Part shown: piece by piece, positions 1 through 10,805 of the stretch
Numbering within the stretch: the stretch's first letter is position 1
Layout: the number at the start of each line of letters is the position of its first letter
Source: Sequoia sempervirens
Lineage: Eukaryota; Streptophyta; Pinopsida; Cupressales; Cupressaceae
Length of the DNA: 64,000 nt
Reading direction: 5' to 3'
NCBI GenBank assembly: GCA_007258455.2
Contig: VDFB02296850.1
Coordinates: 1-64,000 of the forward strand
Translations under genes and position numbers: made by a program
Notes under the pieces: generated by a model
What the model was told of the DNA's origin: nothing
Database searches by the model: none
Seen by the model: the letters and a program-made list of their open reading frames with translations, nothing else

Positions 1-390
1 TACCAATCTCTAGGAGCTCGCTTCAATCCATATAAAGCATTCTTTAATCTGCGTACCATGTCTAGTTGTTCTAACAATTGAAATCCTTTCCGTTGTTCCA
101 TGTAGACTTCTTCTAACTCACCATTCATAAATGTTGACTTCACATCCATTTGGTAAACTTAAAAATCCTTATGAGCAGCAAATGCAAATATGTATTATGA
201 TAGCTTCCATTCTAGCCACCAAAGAAAAAGTCTCCTGAAAATCTATACCTTCTACTTGTGAGTAACCCTTACACACAAGCCTTGCTTTATTTCTGACCAC
301 TTTTCCATTCTCATTTAGCTTGTTTCTGAATACCCATTTTGATCTAATTATGTTTTTATCTGTCAGTCTAAGAACCAATTATGAGGTTTT
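1..390 (-). pseudogene. copia reverse transcriptase, N-terminal fragment
   Basis: The minus-strand translation gives [20 protein letters not shown], then [16 protein letters not shown], then QMDVKSTFMNGELEEVYMEQ and NALYGLKRAPRDW. These are the hallmark blocks of the N-terminal half of copia-type reverse transcriptase (RVT_2). The catalytic YVDD block would lie left of the window. At least one stop interrupts the frame between the second and third blocks. The upstream linker to integrase (about 390-730) is acidic, variable and also carries stops. Confidence 0.88.
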
Positions 391-729
391 ATTTTTCTCA
401 ATCTGCATAAGTTCTTCCATTTCACTCATTCAATGCTCATCTTTACATGATTCACTTACTTTCTTAGGTTCAACCACAAAAAGTAAACACAAATTTATTT
501 CAGTAGCAACAACGGCTTTGCTTCTTGAAAAAACTCCTTTTCTCTTTTCTTCGATGATTTATTCTTTGGAATGATTCTTTTGCACATATTCAGGGTTTTT
601 AGGAACTCTTTCTAGAGCTTCTTCTTCATTCTAGTTTTCTTGTTCTTCAACAACTTCTTCTACTTCTTTGCAATCAGGTTCATCTTATACATATCCATCA
701 AATTCAATTGAATTCTTCAATGCTTCATA

Positions 730-1400
730 AACCTTAACATTTGTGCTTTCTAGAACCTTTCTCATCCTTTTATTGAAACATATGTAAGCTTTTCTTCTAG
801 TAGAGTATCCAAGGAAGATAACCTTATCACATCTTGCATAATTTAACTTTCCTATGTTTTCTTCATGTATTTTGATATAACATCTTCTTCCAAATACTTT
901 GAAGTACTTTACAATAGGAATCTTTCCTTACCACAACTCATAGGGAGTCTTAGTGCTATTAGCTTTTGCTTGAACTCGATTGGACACATAAACAACAGTG
1001 TGAATTGCTTCTCTCTAGTAAACTTCTTGTAGACCTGACTCAGAGATCATTGGTCTAGCAACTTCTTGAGTTGTTTTGTTCTTTCTTTCAACAACTCCAT
1101 TCTACTGAGGAGTTCTAGGAGTAGACAATTACCTTTTTATTCCATGAACTTCACAAAACATGTTAAACTCATTGGAGGTGAGTTCTCCACCTTTGTCAAA
1201 CCTTAAGAATTTAATTTTCATGTTCATTTAATTTTCAACCATAGCTTTGAATGCTTTGAATTTTTCTAATGCATCAGATTTCTCTCTAAGAAAGGCAACC
1301 CATGTCATTCTAGAGTAATCATCAATCAAAAGCATAAAATACCTATCACCTTGTAGACTTCTCACCCTTGTAGGACCACAAAGATCTGTATGAATCAAAT
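730..1400 (-). pseudogene. copia integrase core and C-terminal region, broken
   Basis: The first catalytic Asp lies in HTDLCGP near 1390. The second lies in FDKGGELTSNEF, a changed form of the usual SDRGGEF motif, and the catalytic Glu is in NGVVERKN near 1090. The block GDRYFMLLIDDYSRMTWV between them is typical of copia integrase. Downstream come PYELW and GYSTRRKAYICFNKR, which belong to the region after the core. Several in-frame stops are visible. The protein would join element cDNA to host DNA, but this copy cannot encode it. Confidence 0.87.
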
Positions 1401-1748
1401 CTAGTAGTTTGATAGTAGATTTTTCCTTTGGCCTAAAGATATTTCTAGCTTTCTTTCCAAACTAACAATCCTTGCAAATAGCATTTTAATAGGTTTTGTG
1501 ATTTTTGGTAAATCTCTCATAGCTTGCACTGCACTGATTCTCACCATATTGTCAAAGTTCATATGACACATCCTCCGGTGCCATAACCAACTTTCATTAA
1601 TTTGAGACATAAAGTAATGTCCATCTGCACCCTTAAGTTGATAAATATTTCCGTTAGAATTATTTCCAATATTAATCATGGTTTCGAATCCTTTCCTTAT
1701 TTCACATTTATCCTCCTTGAAAACAATATTATATTCTTTACTACACAT
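1401..1748 (-). pseudogene. copia GAG-pre-integrase (zinc-binding) region
   Basis: A 115-residue open stretch contains YQLKGADG, SWLWHRRMCHMNFDNMVRIS and MRDLPKITKP. The LWHRRMCHMN block supplies the HH part of the HHCC zinc-binding module that precedes integrase in copia polyproteins. The following CC pair is only partly kept, because the frame changes near 1450. Fragment B carries the same block at 5290-5600. Confidence 0.85.
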
Positions 1749-2110
1749 CTATCCAACACTCAAAAGATTATGCCTTAAACCCTTAAATAATAGACATTAT
1801 CAGTATTATGCTTGCCATCAAAACTGACTAAACCTATCCCACAAATGTTAGCACTAGTATCATCTCCAAACTTAACTTAGCCTCCATCAAATTTTTCAAT
1901 TTTAACAAACTTACTTTTGTCACCAGTCATGTGATGTGAATAGCCACTATCAACAACCCAATAGTTCTTTTCTTGTTTAGCATGAAGAGCAGAGACCACA
2001 ATACTTTCAACTTTCTCTGGATCCCTTTCCTTCACATATCTTTGAGTATTAGCAGAAGTAGATTCATCTTTTATAGCTAAGAACAAACATTCATTATCAT
2101 CAAAATCTCC
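1749..2110 (-). pseudogene. copia aspartic protease fragment
   Basis: The open part (1877-2086) reads NYWVVDSGYSHHMTGDKSKF. This is the retropepsin active-site region of copia elements, with the D-S-G triad followed by a histidine pair. The residue after the glycine, usually Cys, is Tyr here. Downstream, before the pre-integrase block, the frame is broken by stops near 1750-1870. The enzyme normally cuts the Gag-Pol polyprotein. Confidence 0.86.
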
Positions 2111-2455
2111 TTAATTAGACTCATCATCAAAAATACCAACATCTTCATTTACATAATATGCTCTCTTGATCATCTTTCCTTTGTTTTCTTTGCCTTCTCT
2201 ATGTTTATTCCTCTTAGCTCTTTTAGGACATCTTGAAGCATAATGACCTATTCCCCCATAACTATAACATTTGAAAGGTAACTTACCTTGATACTTACTA
2301 AAGCCCTTTTTCATTCTTCTTACAAAGTTAGCTTCCACTTCATTAAAGTTTTCTTCATCTGGATCTTCAAATTTTGTAGCCCTGAAAGAAACTTCTATCT
2401 TTGATCCATTTATCAAGCTAGGATTTCTCATTTCAAATGAGCTTAGAGTACCCAA
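2111..2455 (-). pseudogene. copia gag C-terminal part with damaged zinc knuckle
   Basis: A 114-residue open stretch contains ANFVRRMKKGFSKYQGKLPF followed by a CCHC-like box, KCYSYGGIGHYASRCP. The canonical form is C-x2-C-x4-H-x4-C, and here the second Cys has become Tyr, which should stop zinc binding. Nucleocapsid knuckles of this kind bind element RNA. An acidic tail (YYVNEDVGIFDDESN) follows. Confidence 0.87.
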
Positions 2456-3010
2456 AAACTGATCTTTAGTATAGGTTTTATAATCTACAATTCCTCAATA
2501 TCATATACCTTTTCACAATATGTGTTAGGAAGAGTTCTAAGAATCTTCTTTACTATCCTAGATTCATCCACTTTTGCACCAAGTCCTTGCATTCCACTTG
2601 CCAGCTTATCCACTCTTTGTATGTAGGATTTAATGTTCTCATCTTCAGTCAACCACACCTGGTCTTGAATTGTGCCTCGAAATTCTGCAACTTTTCCTCT
2701 TTAGCCTTTTCATCTCCTTCATGGATCTTTTCCAATGTATCCCAAACCTATTTAGTAGTCTTCAAATTCATAACTTTAACTAATTCATAATGTGAAAGAG
2801 TATTCTTCAGAATAAATTTTTCTTTATTGTTTGCTTCATGTGCCTTGATCTCATCAACAATACTTGGACCATTAGCAAGAGCAGTGTAGGGAGTCTTATA
2901 AGCTTTCTAAACATCATATCCATAGTATTCCAGATATTCTTCCATCTTTGTCTCCCGAAAAGTGTAGTCGGTGCCATACAACTTAGGGAACTCAATGTAT
3001 ATCTTGTTCA
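2456..3010 (-). pseudogene. copia gag N-terminal (UBN2-type) region, broken
   Basis: In one minus frame I read a block ending EEYLEYYGYDV, then KFILKNTLSHYELVKVMNL, then VWDTLEKIHEGDEKAK and KLQNFEAQFKT. This is the pattern of the copia gag capsid-like domain (UBN2 family). Stops fall inside it, for example just before VWDTLEK. Other open stretches overlapping this interval in different frames are shadows of this gag. It starts just inside the primer-binding site, as expected. Confidence 0.8.
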
Positions 3011-3056
3011 CCATCTTGGACCTTCATTAAGTGGTTAAGCTCTTCCAAGGAATGAA

Positions 3057-3068
3057 GCTCTGATACCA
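3057..3068 (-). promoter_or_regulatory. primer-binding site for initiator tRNA-Met
   Basis: The minus strand reads TGGTATCAGAGC, the standard plant copia primer-binding site complementary to the 3' end of initiator tRNA-Met. It sits 2 nt inside the LTR edge and fixes the element's orientation and its LTR boundary. Confidence 0.93.
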
Positions 3069-3070
3069 AT

Positions 3071-4370
3071 CGTTGAAAAAGACAACTGAGAGGGGGGCTG
3101 AATCAATTGTAGCAATTTTTAACCTTTAAAAATTTCACCAGAATTTAGATCAATAAGCATTCATAAAACCTTTACTCTGTTAATGTGTTTAATCATTGAA
3201 TGTAGAAACAAAAATAGAAAGTAATAAAACCATGCGCACAATAACACCATATTTACATGGAAAACCCAATGAGGGAAAAACCATGGTGAGGATTAGCTCA
3301 CAATATTAAGAATTCCAAAACTGAATACAAAGGATCACTACCAGAAAGGCTTACTACCAAAAAGGCTCACTGCTAAGACAAGACACATTGTCCAACAAGG
3401 GCTCACTTTCAGAGGGATCACTGCCATAGAATTGCAAATAAGATAGAAGAGGATTGTCACATATATAAAAATATCTGAATGTAATGGAGATTCCACCATA
3501 ATTTTCTCACACTCTTGTAGTCTCACATGAAAGATGTCTGATGCCTTCAGCTCACTGCCTTCAGAACCCTAATAGGAAATTCACACTATACTAATCAAAT
3601 TGACATCTAACATACATATCTCACATCTATCTTTCATATATCTTATATTTCATCATCTCAACTTGTACTTATACTATCTTCAACCTTGAAACCCATCAAA
3701 GGTCAGCCATACACCATTTGTATTTACAAATTCAAATTAGGTTGATGCCAAAAACATCTACTATGGAATTAGAATGAGAGTGACCCAAACATATACTTAA
3801 TGAGGACCTAAATGAGTCCCAAAATGCCTCAACATGCTTCCTTGAACTCCGTAAGTAGTGTTTAACACAAGGTCAACCAACACCAGTGCAAAAAAATAAC
3901 ACAATTAAGTACACACATCCTTAACTCGATCCAATATTTTCAAACAACAAATTTCACTTGAACATGATCTCATCAACTTACTCTCAGAACTGCAAGTCAA
4001 GAAACCAAAATATAGAGGAATCCAGAGAAACTACATTTCTCCCAAACCACAACCAGACACACTAAAATGCACAATTCACAGACTAGTGAAGATATCTCAC
4101 ATTGTACAACAATCCAAAAGCCAAAATTCTAGATATAACAACTACTAACAACCATGAACAATATCTTAGATTTGAAAAAGCATAGAAACAATACATAGCA
4201 CATCCTAGAACATACACTAAATACCTGTAGACCTTCTTTATTACAATTTTCTCAATATCCTCAACATATACAATCAATAACCAACTTCCATGACATAGTT
4301 GACATCAATGACAACAACTAGTTGACATCAATGAAAACACCTTCATACTTGCAATATTTACTTGTTTTGT
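3071..4370 (-). repeat. 5' LTR of copia element A
   Basis: The LTR starts next to the primer site with CGTTGAAAAAGACAACTGAG and a G-run. This matches the left end of the solo LTR at 8716, where the sequence is TGTTGGC. The two also share the 'AAAAACCATGGTGAGGAT' region and the terminal block ending in GACATCAATGACAAC. The opening TG has mutated to CG. The distal end is blurred by a repeat of GTTGACATCAATGA near 4300-4340. Confidence 0.78.
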
Positions 4371-4419
4371 TGTCATGGTATCCTTTCTCCTTGTCAATAC
4401 ACCTTTGCATTGTGACCAA

Positions 4420-5265
4420 TGATCTGATCTTTAGAATTATTCTTCTACACATACTTAGGGCTTTTAGGATCCTTTTTGGAGCTTATTCCTCTTTGACCTA
4501 AAATTCTTTTTCGTTGCCTTCATATTTTTCTTCTTCTCTACAAGAGGACTCATTTAATTCAAATCCATCTATCATCACTGAGCTTTTCTATAGATCTTCA
4601 TCTACCTTGAAACTTGCACTTTCAACAATTCTTTTCAGCCTCTTGTTGTAGCACTGTAAACTTTTCTTTTTGTAGAATATCTAAGGAAGATTCCTTCATT
4701 AGATCTTGCATCAAACTTTCCTAAGTTTTCTTCATCTCTCCAGATATAGCATTTTCTTCCAAACACTCTGAATATTTGATAGTAGGAGTCTTTCCATACC
4801 ATAACTCATAGGGAGTCTTTCAACTGTTTGTCTAGCTTGTGCTTTTTTAAGTGTGGAGACTATAGTATGAATTTATTCTCTCCAGTAGACTTCTGGTAGG
4901 TTTTCTTCTTTCATCATTATTCTTGTTGCTTCTTGAATAGTCCTATTCTTCCTTTCAACCACTCCATTATGCTAAATAGTCCTATGGGCTGACAAATGCC
5001 TCTTTATTCCTTGAACTTCACAAAAATTGTTAAACTCATTGGAGGTGAAATCTACACCTCTATCAGATATTAAAAATTTGATTTTGATATCCATTTCATT
5101 CTCGACCATAGCTTTGAATTCCTTAAAATTATCTAGAGCTTTTGATTTTTCTTTGAGAAAAGTAACCCAAGTCATTCTAGAATAATCATCAATTAATAGC
5201 ATGAAATACCTATCACCTTGAAAACTTATTGTTTTGGTAGGTCCACAAAGGTCTGTATGCACCAA
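4420..5265 (-). pseudogene. copia integrase of fragment B
   Basis: The open part 4972-5265 starts MVHTDLCGPTKTISFQGDRY and continues LLIDDYSRMTWVTFLKEKS and FLISDRGVDFTSNEFNNF. The usual second catalytic block SDRGGEF has become SDRGVDF. Beyond a stop at 4972 the frame continues with NGVVERKNRT, which carries the catalytic Glu. The C-terminal region to 4420 is broken by further stops and frameshifts. Confidence 0.87.
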
Positions 5266-5289
5266 CTCCTAAGGACCAATAGCATGTTT

Positions 5290-5616
5290 TTTTTTTACTT
5301 TGAAACTCTATGTAGATTGCTTCCCAATCTAACATTCCTTACAGATAACATTGATAGGCTTTGTAATCTTTGGAAGATCTCTCATAGCTTGAATTGAACT
5401 GATCCTTACTAGACTATCAAAATTAATGTGACATATTCTTCTATTCCATAGCCAACTTTCATTAATTTGAGTCATAGAGCACATACCATTAGCACCTTTG
5501 AGTTGATAAAAATTTCCATTTGTCTTTCTTCTTTCAGCAACCAGAGTTCCAAAGCCTTTTCTGATCTCACAACCATCATCCTAAAACATAAGGCTATATC
5601 CTTTGCTACACATTTT
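5290..5616 (-). pseudogene. copia GAG-pre-integrase region of fragment B
   Basis: The minus translation gives YQLKGANG, INESWLWNRRICHINFDSLV and MRDLPKITKPINVICKEC. This is the HHCC zinc module preceding integrase. The first His is Asn here (LWNRR instead of LWHRR). A stop follows the CKEC pair. Confidence 0.82.
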
Positions 5617-5961
5617 TCATACAATCAAAAGGTTATGTTGGAGACCCTTAACATAAAGAACATCATCTGTATTATGCTTTCCATAAAAAATGATTGAATC
5701 TTTTCCACACATCTTAGTAAATTTATCATCACCAAACTTAACAATACCTCCTTCAAACTTTTCAAGTTTAAAAAACTTACTCTTATCACCAGTCATGTGA
5801 TTTGAGCATCCACTATCAGTGATTTGGCTATTCTTGTCTTCTCTAGCATGAAAATCAGTCACCATAGCTCCTTCAATATTATGACCTGTTTCTACAAAAC
5901 TGTCCTTCATACATTTCTTAGAGTTAGTAGAATTAGTTCCATCATTTAGAGCCATGAACAA
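5617..5961 (-). pseudogene. copia aspartic protease of fragment B
   Basis: A 114-residue open stretch contains TDSGCSNHMTGDKSKFFKLE, the D-S-G-C retropepsin motif, followed by VKFGDDKFTKMCGKDSI and VLYVKGLQHNLLIV. The VLYVxxLxxNLL block is the usual end of copia protease. The active-site triplet is intact, but flanking stops prevent a functional polyprotein. Confidence 0.88.
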
Positions 5962-6078
5962 GCATTCATTATCCTCATCATTAGGGTAATTAGATTCATC
6001 GTTAGATATATTGGCATCTTCTTTAACATAATAACTTCTCTTAACTAATTTACCTTTGTTCTCCTTATATTTATATTT

Positions 6079-6330
6079 TTATGCTTTGATATGACATCTC
6101 GAAGCATAATGACCAATCTTTCCACAATTAAAAAATTTGAAAGGTAACTTACCTCTATATTTTCTAGTGCCCTTTTTCAATCTCATCATGAAGTTTGCTT
6201 CTACGTCATCAACATCATCCAGATTTGATTCCTTATTCTTTTCATCTTTTCCAACTTGAAAAGAAGTATCATTCTTTGAATCACTTGGACCAAACTCTCT
6301 CAATTCAAAAGTAGTCAAAACACCAAACAA
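6079..6330 (-). pseudogene. copia gag zinc-knuckle region of fragment B
   Basis: The open stretch reads ANFMMRLKKGTRKYRGKLPF and then KFFNCGKIGHYASRC. The first Cys of the CCHC box is Phe here, whereas element A lost the second Cys, so the two knuckles were damaged independently. Confidence 0.86.
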
Positions 6331-6357
6331 CTAATATCTAGAGTACATATTTAAATT

Positions 6358-6770
6358 CTAAACTTCTCCAATAGCAAAAAATTTATGACTATATGATTTA
6401 GGTAGAGTTCTTAATACCTTCTTTACCTCCTCATCTTCTTCAAGTTTCCTACCAATTCCTCCAATGGAATTGACAACTTTGTCCACTTTATGCATATAGC
6501 TTGTAATATATTCATCCTCTGACATCTGTGGGGTTTCAAACTTGATCTTTAGGTTTTGCATCTTAGATTGATTGACTTTTTCCTCTCCTTCATAAATACT
6601 TTCCAACTTCTTCTAGATCTCACTAGAAGATTTAAGATTCATAACTTTCACAAGTTCATTATTAGAAAGACCACTCAAAAAAGAATACCTTGCTTTCCCA
6701 TTGTTCTCATAGGCCTTGATCTCATCATCAGTGCTTAGACCATTTGCAGGAACAGTTGTAGATACCTTTT
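6358..6770 (-). pseudogene. copia gag UBN2 region of fragment B
   Basis: The stretch 6358-6606 encodes MESIYEGEEKVNQSKMQNLK, then DEYITSYMHKVDKVVNSIGG and VKKVLRTLPKSYSHKF. This is the canonical UBN2 gag signature (Leu-rich helix, YxxxVDxxVN, VKKVLRxLPxxY). The N-terminal part to about 6770 follows in the same frame after a stop. There is no primer site beyond it, so the fragment is cut inside gag. Confidence 0.87.
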
Positions 6771-6780
6771 CTGCACTTTC

Positions 6781-8715
6781 TCAAAAACAAACAACGATTA
6801 GCATCATTAGTAAACTTAAGCAAACCAAAAAAAACATTCCTATGAAATATTGGATCATGCTACCTATGCAAACAAATAAGTAAGATATCAAATAAACTAA
6901 GTGAAAGTATAAGAAAGCAAGAATCAAACTCTATCCCATAGTGGGAGTGGTGCTCCTTTGATGTGGAAAGGATTCCCTTTCCCACCCCCTTGATAAGCTT
7001 CAAGATGAAAATGAACAAAAGATGGAAGATGATGAAGATGAAGTGCAAGATGAAAATGCTTGAGATTGTGGATCAAGTTGTTTTTTCATTTCAAGTAGAA
7101 GTGGCCTCTATTTATAGGTTGAAGGGTTGGAGAATGGAGAGATGGGAGGAATGTAGAACTAAAGAAGAGCCAATGATATTGTGACACTTGTCACATGGCT
7201 AGTGGAGGAAGGTGGATCACATTTTGGAGAATGCGCATGGTTAATGCATGTACTTGAGGATTTGAGAGGTGTAAGATTAATGTACTTGTAAGAGGCATTA
7301 AATGAATATGGTTGAGATGTTTTTGGAGGGAAATGGTTTGGGCAAGAAAGTCAAATAAGTGGAGTAAATGAAGGAATATTCCTTGGGAATATGCCTTGTG
7401 AGGGAAAATATGATATTAATTAATTAAAGAAATTGATTTTCATGTGGAAGTGGGTGGGTTAAGGTTTGATCCAGGTTGAGTCAAAGCTAAAGGATGGATA
7501 ATGATGATTAGGGGTTAATTAATATAGATTAATTAACTTGAAGGGATTTAGGGAATTTGACATTTGATTTATTAAATCAGATGAGAGGAATTTTAGGAAT
7601 TTAATTAAATAAATTGATTTATTTAATCAAATATGATGGGCATTAGAAGAATTTGATGATAATTGATCATATTTAGATGCATGGTGCTGATTAGGATTAT
7701 TTGCATGTCTACATTTTTCCCCTCTTTGAAGCAGCATACCGGTTGTGTTGGTTCAAAGAATGATGTTACTGAGATCGAAATAAAAAATTTCTTGATTTTT
7801 TTGGATGCCCTAGTGGAAAGATGTATGTTGGTACATTGCCCCCTTGAGAGATCAGGTGAAAATTTTGATTTTAGAGTCGACCTCGCGACAAAGAGGTTCA
7901 AGATGGATGTATGGAAGGTTAGGATAAAAGATCTATATGATAATGACGATGCAAATGAGATATTGTTTTAAGATGCTTAGAATAACAAATTTATATTATC
8001 CTAAACAACTTAAATGATGATGCAATGCATGTGAGATGGATGAGGTTTCCTATTATGATGATATGTATGAATATGCATGATGAGTATGCTGATGTTTTAT
8101 AAATGTAGGATGGATGCATGTCTTGATAGCATGTTAGCATGAAAGAGGATAGAAGAATGAGAGGGATCAACTCTTGATTTCAAGAAGATGCAGAAGTCCA
8201 ACAAGTCTACGAGTCGTCGAGACTTTATTAGATGTGATATGATGAATGATGATGTATTGCTTATCTAGGGATTGGGGATGCAAAGAACATAACTTTCCTT
8301 ATTTTTGATCACACACATAGATACGATGCATCAAGGTATAGAAAATTAGGATGGAGTTGTACGTAGTGAGATGGAATTTGACTCGATAATCAGATAGGAG
8401 TATCCTTGTTCACACCTAACATACAAAACCTTATTAGGATGTACTTTAGATATTTCAAAAATCTTAGACAAAAACATAGAAAAGTAAAACCTTCCTATGT
8501 AATTGTCAACAAGACATCTAAAAAACCCTCCCTACAAACCAAGAAAAGTAAGCATGACTAAGGTTATATTGCAAGAATATCCAACAAGCACAAAAAACAA
8601 AAGATAATGATCATTTCCTTATTCCCTTCTCTCTAAATCATTTTGAGTAGACATCATTGAGAGGTTATTGGAATGAATGAAATAAGATAAATCAAAAGAA
8701 AAGATCAAGTAAAAA
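6781..8715 (-). other. unassigned, LTR-like AT-rich region
   Basis: I recognise no protein family here. A clear minus-strand TATA element (7101-7117), purine-rich stretches and ATTAATTAA tracts resemble an old gypsy LTR. The open stretch at 7663-7971 on the plus strand (102 codons) matches nothing I know and is probably chance. No matching LTR partner was found in the window, so the assignment is tentative. Confidence 0.35.
7101..7117 (-). promoter_or_regulatory. candidate TATA-box core promoter (minus strand)
   Basis: The minus strand reads CTATAAATAGAGGCCAC, a strong plant-type TATA box followed by a GC-rich start region. It would direct transcription leftwards toward 6800. It fits an LTR promoter or a lost gene; neither can be confirmed. 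Confidence 0.5.
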
Positions 8716-9978
8716 TGTTGGCAAAACAAGGACAAACAACTGAGAAGGGGGGGTGAATCAGATGTCAGGAAATAATAAACTTTTTAAACTTTACTTAACT
8801 TAATCTTAGATTTGATGAATAAGCAATTAACCATAAACAATTAACACATCAGAGAGACAAAGAACACCAATATTTTTTATGTGGAAACCCTATTAGGGGA
8901 AAAACCACGGTGGATATTAGTCCATAAGATTATACCCTGTTAAAAGTATAATGAAATCAATCAAGGGGAATGCACACGCATTCAAACACACTGCCTAGAG
9001 CTCATTGCTCAATTACAGAAGGGGATCACTTCCCTATAATACAAATTAGGATTAAAATCCAAAGGGTATGAACTGAAAAAATTAGCTTCTGCACAAGCCT
9101 GATTATAGTTCCAATTAAGCACATAAAACTCCTCTTTTCACTCAAACTACTTCACACTTCGCTCGATCTTCTTCACACTCTGCTCTGCAATCAAATGATA
9201 TTCACACATACACACATAGGAGAACACCCAACACATGAAGCACCTTTCCACACACTACACCGATGAAACAATCACTCTTATATATCCGCTACATGAGATT
9301 CATCAACAACTTAGTCTACCAGGAAAATAAAACATATTTGCAATGTTGGCCCAAATTTACAAATAAATTTTTAGTACGAATCCACCAAGGTTAGCCACAA
9401 CATAGTGGAGACCCAAATTAATATCTCCAACACAAAAAGATTTCAATTAATTTCACCTCAAATATCCACAACATGCTACCATCATCATGTCGGCCAAGAA
9501 CATGAAAAATTGAACATGCACAAGAAAAGATCTTCGATCATGAGCACACCAATTAATGTGGACACACTACAAAGATAGAGCATGATCTAGAGACATCCAA
9601 AAACATCAAGAAACAATAGAGAAACATCTACAACAACTGAGATTTCCATAATCACACAAACTTCACTCAGGAACACTGACAGAGACCACAAAAACACTAT
9701 CAGACCACAACATGATCAAATCTATACACAAACCTCTGAAACTTCCGGTAGATAATCTAGATACTCTCAAGAATAAAACCTTTAGTCCACAACAACTGAA
9801 ATTCAACGTAAAGAACAAGACGCCTTCATGACCTACATAGTTCCACTAAGAACCTGGAACACTTTGTTTTACAATTTTCTCAATATCCTTGACATATACA
9901 ACCTCTAATACACCAAATGCTAATAGTGTTGACATCAATGACAACCACATATCAACAACACATCCACAACATCCAACA
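8716..9978 (-). mobile_element. solo LTR of the copia A family
   Basis: The left edge is TGTTGGCAAAACAAGGAC and the right edge is CACAACATCCAACA, giving inverted ends TGTTGG/CCAACA. Inside, the ACAACTGAGAAGGGGGG start, the 'GGGGAAAAACCACGGTGG' block and the GACATCAATGACAAC block match the LTR of element A. No internal region or second LTR adjoins it, so it is a solo LTR. The flanks are AAAAA and AAACA, which allow only a degraded 5-bp duplication. Confidence 0.82.
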
Positions 9979-10360
9979 AAACAAACAAGATAATGTTCTT
10001 CATACCTATAGCCAAGACTAAACTACGGTGATGCCTGATGTTGATGTCCATTGTAGGAAGGATGCATACTAGGACATGATGTTATCAGATGATTTTGAGA
10101 CTAATAGGATGATGGGATATTGATACCAAGAGTTATCCAACTTGTTTACCTATTGACCTAGACTTGAGACCCTGACGCTTGAGTTTTCACTTTTAATTTC
10201 CATGCTTGTTTCCAATTGTTTTGCCAAAGGTTGATGGTGATGATTGATTTATCTAGATTTAAAAGACTTCCAAATATCCTTTCAATTTTGTAGCAAACAA
10301 ATTGGCGAATGTAACAAAACTTGTTGTTTTGTAGTGCATATCCAACTGATGAGTCAACAT
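9979..10360. other. no recognisable gene
   Basis: Mixed AT-rich DNA between the solo LTR and the unknown minus-strand coding remnant. A short TGATACCAAG stretch near 10121 weakly resembles an inverted copia primer site but extends too little to call. Confidence 0.4.
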
Positions 10361-10800
10361 CTAGACTGAATGGTGCTCTTTGTTTTCATCCCTCAATTTG
10401 AGTGGAAAATCAAGCCTAAACTCATTTATCCCATTTTCTAAAAACATGTGGCATGACAAGGAATACCACCAAAACCTAACCCCACCTTGACCAACCTTCA
10501 TAGCTACTATTTCCTTATGAATATAGTCAGAAAAGTATGTAGAAAAATCATACTCATCATTAACCCACATATTTTAAATGTTCGCAACCATGAAAATAAG
10601 AGCTATAGGAATGTGTTGAATAACGTCCAACCCTAAAATATGGCACAGGGTGTGGTATGTTATCATAAAATAGAACTCAAAATAGTCAACCCTAAAAGGT
10701 TCCTTGTCTACAGATATCAATTTCATTGTAGTCCTACCCTTTCCATTTTCCATGACTGTTGGTAAAATTGATACCCTATATGTACTCTTGTTCTGAATAT
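10361..10800 (-). pseudogene. unidentified coding remnant beside a copia 3' end
   Basis: The minus frame reads MENGKGRTTMKLISVDKEPF, RVDYFEFYFMITYHTLCHIL, a stop, then NMWVNDEYDFSTYFSDYIHK and WWYSLSCHMFLENGINEFRL. Only one stop lies in about 130 codons, and composition is protein-like (aromatic-rich, mixed charge). I do not recognise the family. Before element X inserted at 10806, this sequence was continuous with 17022, so it lay just 5' of a plus-strand copia polypurine tract and ran antisense to it. It could be an antisense ORF of that element or a captured gene piece. Confidence 0.45.
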
Positions 10801-10805
10801 GAAAC

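Larger units (their letters stand above)
1..4370 (-). mobile_element. Ty1-copia retrotransposon A, 5' portion, decayed
   Basis: Read on the minus strand, this holds a 5' LTR, an initiator-Met primer site, gag, protease, integrase and the start of reverse transcriptase, in the domain order of Ty1-copia. The element runs off the left edge of the window inside reverse transcriptase, so its 3' half and 3' LTR are not seen. Each domain is recognisable, but the frame is cut by stops and frameshifts, so the copy is not coding competent. The junction with fragment B near 4370-4400 is imprecise. Confidence 0.9.
4400..6780 (-). mobile_element. Ty1-copia fragment B (internal region only)
   Basis: This is a second copia internal region in the same orientation as A. 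It has gag, protease and integrase in order, but no LTR, primer site or reverse transcriptase. It aligns by eye with A from about A position 560 to about 2870 and is cut at both ends. B differs from A by many substitutions, so it is another family member and not a recent duplication. Confidence 0.85.

Noticed and set aside
7663..7971. Plus-strand open frame of 102 codons
   Set aside because: No known domain, and the surrounding region looks like an old LTR. Kept only as a note in the regional entry.
10121..10135. TGATACCAAG stretch like a reversed copia primer site
   Set aside because: Only 8-9 bases match, and there is no LTR edge beside it in the right orientation.
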